Positions 58,683-64,000 of a stretch of DNA of 64,000 nt are shown piece by piece. Positions within the stretch are counted from its first letter, which is position 1. Every line of letters starts with the position of its first letter. A program made the position numbers and the translations under genes. The stretch is from Jacaranda mimosifolia (lineage: Eukaryota; Streptophyta; Magnoliopsida; Lamiales; Bignoniaceae): NCBI GenBank assembly GCA_018894105.1, contig CM032122.1:22355674-22419673 (forward strand), written 5' to 3'. Under the pieces are notes generated by a model. That model was given only the letters and a program-made list of their open reading frames with translations, had not been told where the DNA came from and ran no database searches.

Positions 58683-61399
58683 TTGCACAAAGTGTATTTC
58701 AACATGACCTCGTATATACTTTGTTTGTTCTATCTATGTACTTTATTTATATTGAACATATACTACGAGTACATGAGCAGATGTGTGTGATATCGGTGCT
58801 TTATTACTTTCACTAAGGGAGATTTATATATGATTTTGGGACATGTGTACTTCGTAATTTCAATTATGTACTCCATTTCTTGTTTTTTTGTACAAATATG
58901 GATGAATTTGAGCTTCGTTGCTTTTTTTTCCTTTTTTTATTTATAATAAATAACCAAAACTGTAAAAATATGTATAATATAAGTATGGCTTGAATTCAAA
59001 CATGTTAAAGTATTTAAGAGATAACTACTAGCAATCGAGGGAATAAGTTATCATTTGCAGTAATGTAAAGTGTACGTATGCATTCAAAGTTGTGAATACA
59101 TGGGCATTTGGTGATCATATCTATCCGTCCACTCATACAAATATGTACTTAGTCTTTAAAATATTATACTTGAACCTCCCTATAATTACTATAGATTAAT
59201 TATTACATTGCAAAAAGTGTAATTCAACATAACCTTATTTATAATTTCTTCGTTCCAAGTTAGTAGCCTGTATAGATTTCCTAAGATATCAATGCTTTAA
59301 TACTTAACTAAGGCAGATTTATATTTGATTTTGAAACATATGTACTTTATTATTGCGAATATGTACTTAATTTCCACTGAAAATATATTAGCAGTTGCCT
59401 GAACAAATTGTGTCAGATATTTGTATTAGGTTATTCACTAAGGGAGATACATACTTGATTACGGGAATGTATGTACTTCATTATAGCAAATAAGCACTTG
59501 ATTTCCACTGGAAATGTACTAGCAGTTGCCTTTAAAGATTTCTCAAGATATCTGTACCTTAGTACTTCACTAAAAGAGATTTATACTTGATTTTGAAACA
59601 TATATACCTCATTATGGCAAATGTATACAAGATTTCCGCTGAAAATATGCTTGTAGTTGCCTTAACAAATTGTCTGACATATCTGTATTTAGTACTTCAC
59701 TAAGGGAGATTTACATTTGATTTCGAGACATATGGACTTCATTATGGCAAATACGTACCTGATTTCCACTGAAAATGTACTAGCAGTTGCTTGCACAAAG
59801 TGTATTTCAACATGACCACGTGTGTACTTTGTTTGTTTTATCTATGTACTGTATTTATATTGATCATATACTACGAGTACATGAGCAGATGTGTGTGATA
59901 TCAGTGCTTTAGTACTTTCACAAAGGGGGATTTATATATGATTTTGGGACATGTGTACATCATAATTTCAATTATGTACTCAATTTCTTGATTTTTTGTA
60001 CTAATATTGATGAATTTGAGTTTCGTTCCTTTTTTTTCTTTTTTATTTCTTTATAATAAATAACCATCACCGTAAAACTATGTGTAATATTAGTATGGTA
60101 TGAATACAAACATGTTAAAGTACTTAAGAGATAACTACTAGCAATCGAGAGATTAAGTTATAATTTGCAGTAATGTAAAGTGTACGAATTCTTTCAAAGT
60201 TGTGAATACATGGGCATTTGATGATCATATCTATCCATCCACTCATACAAATATGTACTTAGTCTTTAAAATATTGTACTTGAACCTCCCTATAATTATT
60301 ATAGATTAATTATTCCATAGCACAAAGTGTACTTCAACATAACCTTATCTATACTTTCTTCGTTCGAAGGTAGTAGCCTGTATAGATTTCCTGAGATATC
60401 AATGCTTTAATACTTCACTAAGGCAGATTTATATTTGATTTTGAAACATATGTACTTTATTATTGCGAATATATACTTAATTTCCACTGAAAATATATTT
60501 GCAGTTGCCTGAACAATTTGTGTCAGATATTTGTATTTGGTTATTCACTAAGGGAGATACATACTTGATTACGGGAATGTATGTACTTCATTATAGTAAA
60601 TAAGCACTTGATTTCCACTGGAAATGTACTAGCAGTTGCCCTTAAAGATTTCTCAAGATATCAGTAACTTAGTACGTCACCAAAGGAGATTATACTTGTT
60701 ATAGAAACATATATACTCCATTATGGCAAATGTATACATGATTTCCGCTGAAAATATGCTAGTAGTTGCCTTAACAAATTGTCTGACATATCTGTATTTA
60801 GTACTTCACTAAGGGAGATTTACATTTGATTTCGAGACATATGGGCTTCATTATGGCAAATACATACCTGATTTCCACTGAAAATGTACTAGCAGTTGCT
60901 TGCACAAAGTGTATTTCAACATGACCTCGTGTATACTTTGTTTGTTCTATCTATGTACTTTATTTATATTGATCACATACTACAAGTACATGAACAGATG
61001 TGTGTGATATCAGTGCTTTAGTACTTTCACAGAGGGGGATTTATATATGATTTTGGGACACGTGTATTTCATAATTTCAATTTTGTACTCAATTTCTTGA
61101 TTTTTTGTACTAATATTGATGAATTTGAGTTTCGTTCCTTTTTTTTCTTTTTTATTTCTTTATAATAAATAACCAAAACTGTAAAACTATGTATAATATT
61201 AGTATGGTATGAATACAAACATGTTAAAGTACTTAAGAGATAACTACTAGCAATCGAGGGATTAAGATATCATTCGCAGTGATGTAAAGTGTACGTATGC
61301 GTTCAAAGTTTTAAATACATGAGCATTTGATGATCATATCCATCCTTCCACTCATACAAATATGTAATTAGCCTCTAAAATATAGTACTTGAACCTCCC

Positions 61400-61740
61400 T
61401 ATAATTATTTTAGATTAATTATTCCATTGCACAAAGTGTACTTCAACATAACCCTATTTATACTTTGTTCATTCGGAGGTAGTTGCCTGAATAGATTTCG
61501 TTTGATATCAATGCTTTAATAATTCACTAAGAGAGATTTATACTTGATTTTGAAACAATTGTACTTGAACCTCCCTATAATTATTATAGATTAATTATTC
61601 CATTGCACAAAGTGTACTTCAACATAACCTTATTTATACTTTCTTCGTTCGAAGGTAATAGCCTATATAGATTTCCTGAGATATCAATGCTTTAATACTT
61701 CACTAAGGCAGATTTATATTTGTACTTTGTTATTTCGAAT
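61400..61740 (+). repeat. Partial duplication inside a satellite monomer
   Basis: Between markers 60900 and 62171 the spacing is 1271 bp. The segment starting GTACTTGAACCTCCCTATAA occurs at 61385 and again at 61561, 176 bp apart, after which ~18 bp (TTTTGAAACATA-type) is missing near 61720. The join occurs at a shared TGTACTT. Confidence 0.75.
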
Positions 61741-64000
61741 ATGTACTTAATTTCCACTGAAAATATATTAGCAGTTGCCTGAACAAATTGTGTGAGATAT
61801 TTGTATTAGGTTATTCACTAAGGGAGATACATACTTCTTTACGGGAATGTATGTACTTCATTATAGCAAATAAGCACTTGATTTCCACTGGAAATGTACT
61901 AGTAGTTGCCATTAAAGATTTCTCAAGATATCAGTACCTTAGTACTTCACTAAAGGAGATTAATACTTGATTTTGAAACATATATACTTCATTATGGCAA
62001 ATGTATACATGATTTCCGCTGAAAATATGCTAGTAGTTGCCTTAACAAATTGTCTGACATATCTGTAATTGGTACTTCACTAAGGGAGATTTACATTTGA
62101 TTTCGAGACATATGTACTTCATTATGGCAAATATGCACTTGATTTCCACTGAAAATGTACTAGTAGTTGCTTGCACAAAGTGTATTTCAACATGACGTCG
62201 TATATACTTTGTTTGTTCTGTCTATGTAGTTTATTTATATTGAACATATACTACGAGTACATGAGCAGATGTGTGAGATATAAGTGCATTAGTACATTCA
62301 CTAAGGGAGATTTATATATGATTTTGGGACATGTGTACTTCATAATTTCAATTATGTACTCAATTTCTTGATTTTTTGTACTAATATTGATGAATCTGAG
62401 TTTCGTTCCTTTTTTTCATTTTTATTTCTCTATAATACATAACCAAAACTGTAAAAATATGTGTAATATTAGTATGGTATGAATACTAACATGTTAAAGT
62501 AGTTAAGAGATAACTACTAGCAATCGAGGGATTAAGATATCATTCGCAGTGATGTGAAGTGTACGTATCCATTCGAAGTTTTAAATACATGAGCATTTGA
62601 TGATCATATCCATCCTTCCACTCATACAAATATGTAATTAGTCTCTAAAATATAGTACTTGAACCTCCCAATAACTAATTTAGATTAATTATTCCATTGC
62701 ACAAAGTGTACTTCAATACAACCCTACTTATACTTTGTTCGTTCGAAGGTAGTTGCCTGAATAGATTTCCTGGGATATCAATGCTTTAATACTTTAGTAA
62801 GAGAGATTTATATTTTATTTTGAAACATATGTACTTTATTAATTCGAATATGTACTTAATTTCCACTGAAAATATATTAGCAGTTGGCTGAACAAATTGT
62901 GTGAGATATTTGTATTTAGTTCTTCACTAAGGGAGACATATACTTGATTACAGGAACATATGTACTTCATTATAGCAAATAAGCACTTGATTTCAACTGA
63001 AAATGTACTAGTAGTTGCCTTTATAGATTTCTCAAGATATAAGTACCTTGGTACTTCACTAAAGAAGATTTACACTTGATTTCGAAACATATGTACTTCA
63101 TTATGGCAAATGTATACTTGATTTCCGCTGAAAACGGGCTAGTAGTTGCCTGAACAAATTGTCTGACGTATCTGTATTTAGTACTTCACTAAAGGAGATT
63201 TAAATTTTATTTCGAGACATATGTACTTCATTATTGCAAATATGCACTTGATTTCCACTGAAAATGTACTAGCAGTTGCTTGCACAAAGTTTATTTCAAC
63301 ATGACCTCGTATATAATTTGTTTGTTCTATCTATGTACGTTATTTATATGGAACATATACTACGAGCACATGAGCAGATGTGTGAGATATCAGTGCTTTA
63401 GTACTTTCGCCAAGGGAGATTTATATATGATTTTGGGACATGTGTACTCCGTAATTTCAATTATGTACTCAATTTATTGATTTTTTGTACTAATATTGAT
63501 GAATTTGAGTTTCGTTCCATTTTTTTCTTTCTATTTCTTTATAATAAATAACCAAAACTGTAAAAATATGTGTAATATTAGTATGGTATGAATACAAACA
63601 TGTTAAAGTACTTAAGATATAACTACTAGCAATCGAGGGATTAAGATAATATTCGCAGTAATGTAAAGTGAACGTTTGCATTCAAAGTTGCGAATACATG
63701 AGCATTTGATGATCATATCCATCCTTCCACTCGTACAAATATGTACTTTGTCTTTAAAATATTGTACTTGAACCTCCCTATAATTATTATAGATTAATTA
63801 TTCCATTGCACAAAGTGTACTTCAACATAACCTTATTTATACTTTGTTCGTTCGAAAGTAGTAGCCTGTATATATTTCCTGAGATATCAATGCTATAATA
63901 CTTCACTAAGGGAGATTTATATTTTATTTTGAAACATATGTACTTTATTATTGCGAATATGTACTTAATTTCCACTGAAAATATATTAGCAGTTGGCTGA

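Larger units (their letters stand above)
29850..64000. repeat. Hierarchical satellite array, 131-bp basal unit in 1.0-1.1-kb monomers
   Basis: From about 29850 to the window end the sequence is one tandem array. A marker segment (TTGCTTGCnCAAAGTGTA) recurs at 30678, 31766, 32854, 33941, 35029, 36119, 37207, 38282, 39357, 41198, 42187, 43297, 44405, 45394, 46504, 47613, 48581, 49691, 50800, 51789, 52778, 53888, 55286, 56275, 57694, 58683, 59791, 60900, 62171 and 63280, so 30 monomers start here. Each monomer holds several diverged 131-bp units (consensus TGTACTTCATTATnGCAAAT ... TTGATTTCCACTGAAAAT ... TACTTCACTAAGGGAGATTT) plus a ~350-bp non-131 segment. No long ORFs, RNA genes or LTRs are recognised. 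The recurring 60-90-codon frames follow the repeat and mostly start at TTG. Confidence 0.95.
40231..64000 (+). repeat. Satellite subfamily B, monomers of about 1108-1110 or 989 bp
   Basis: Diagnostic differences from subfamily A are ACGAGTACATGAGCAGATGT, GCACAAAGTGTATTTCAAC and TGTACTTCATTATGGCAAAT before the marker. Two main length classes alternate: 1108-1110 bp and 989 bp. The short class lacks ~119 bp between GATAACTACT and TAGTnTTTAAAATATTG. Single deviants are 968, 1398, 1419 and 1271 bp. From about 59000 onward copies are more diverged and partly intermediate. Confidence 0.88.

Noticed and set aside
30674..63975. Recurring 60-90-codon frames in every satellite monomer, on both strands, as a possible conserved peptide family
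   Set aside because: Most of the 66-codon frames begin at TTG rather than ATG, translations are low-complexity and Ile/Tyr-rich, and conservation is fully explained by the DNA repeat. Lengths change with every small indel.
29850..64000. CRISPR-like or tRNA/rRNA gene cluster explanation of the tandem array
   Set aside because: Units are 131 bp to 1.1 kb with no spacer-repeat alternation, and nothing resembling 5S, 45S or tRNA sequence is visible. The genome is a plant's.

Overview
The window is repeat-dominated nuclear DNA from a flowering plant, most likely a eudicot. No intact host gene is recognisable. The evidence for a plant is the set of transposon families: a Ty3/gypsy element with an antisense ORF (Tat/Retand-like), a chromovirus with an initiator-Met tRNA primer site, hAT, Harbinger-type and MULE DNA transposons, a TRIM, and an endogenous caulimovirid. 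All coding sequence seen is broken by stops and frameshifts. I cannot name the species.

Bases 1-12360 are the 3' part of one old Ty3/gypsy element: integrase (325-1545, +), an ~87-bp tandem repeat, a long minus-strand ORF with its own TATA box (11150 down to 2363), a purine-rich tract and a 3' LTR (about 11554-12360). A 6.3-kb hAT transposon (3989-10283) with a degenerate BED/hAT transposase sits inside the antisense ORF and carries an 8-bp target duplication.

Bases 12361-17140 hold a degenerate endogenous pararetrovirus, probably florendovirus-like: protease, reverse transcriptase, RNase H, a second ORF and a TATA-bearing promoter-like end. A 935-bp Harbinger-type MITE with TTA target duplications interrupts it just after the RT active site. 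From 17140 to 21847 the DNA is AT-rich, without recognised genes, apart from a 1255-bp non-autonomous hAT element (19523-20777).

Bases 21848-26141 are a 4.29-kb chromovirus with two 465-bp LTRs, gag, protease, integrase and chromodomain remnants, but no visible reverse transcriptase. Further on are a minus-strand gypsy protease scrap (26975-27295), a TRIM (28376-28732) and the C-terminal piece of a MULE transposase (29190-29489).

From about 29850 to the end of the window (34 kb, continuing beyond it) lies one tandem satellite built on three levels. A 131-bp basal unit is assembled into a 1.0-1.1-kb monomer (30 copies start in the window), and some monomers are arranged into higher-order units of ~3207 bp (three copies) and ~2.4 kb (two copies). 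A 500-N assembly gap (39731-40230) separates two monomer subfamilies, and its length does not fit the repeat phase. The array begins about 360 bp after the MULE transposase fragment, which suggests, but does not prove, that it grew from the end of that transposon.
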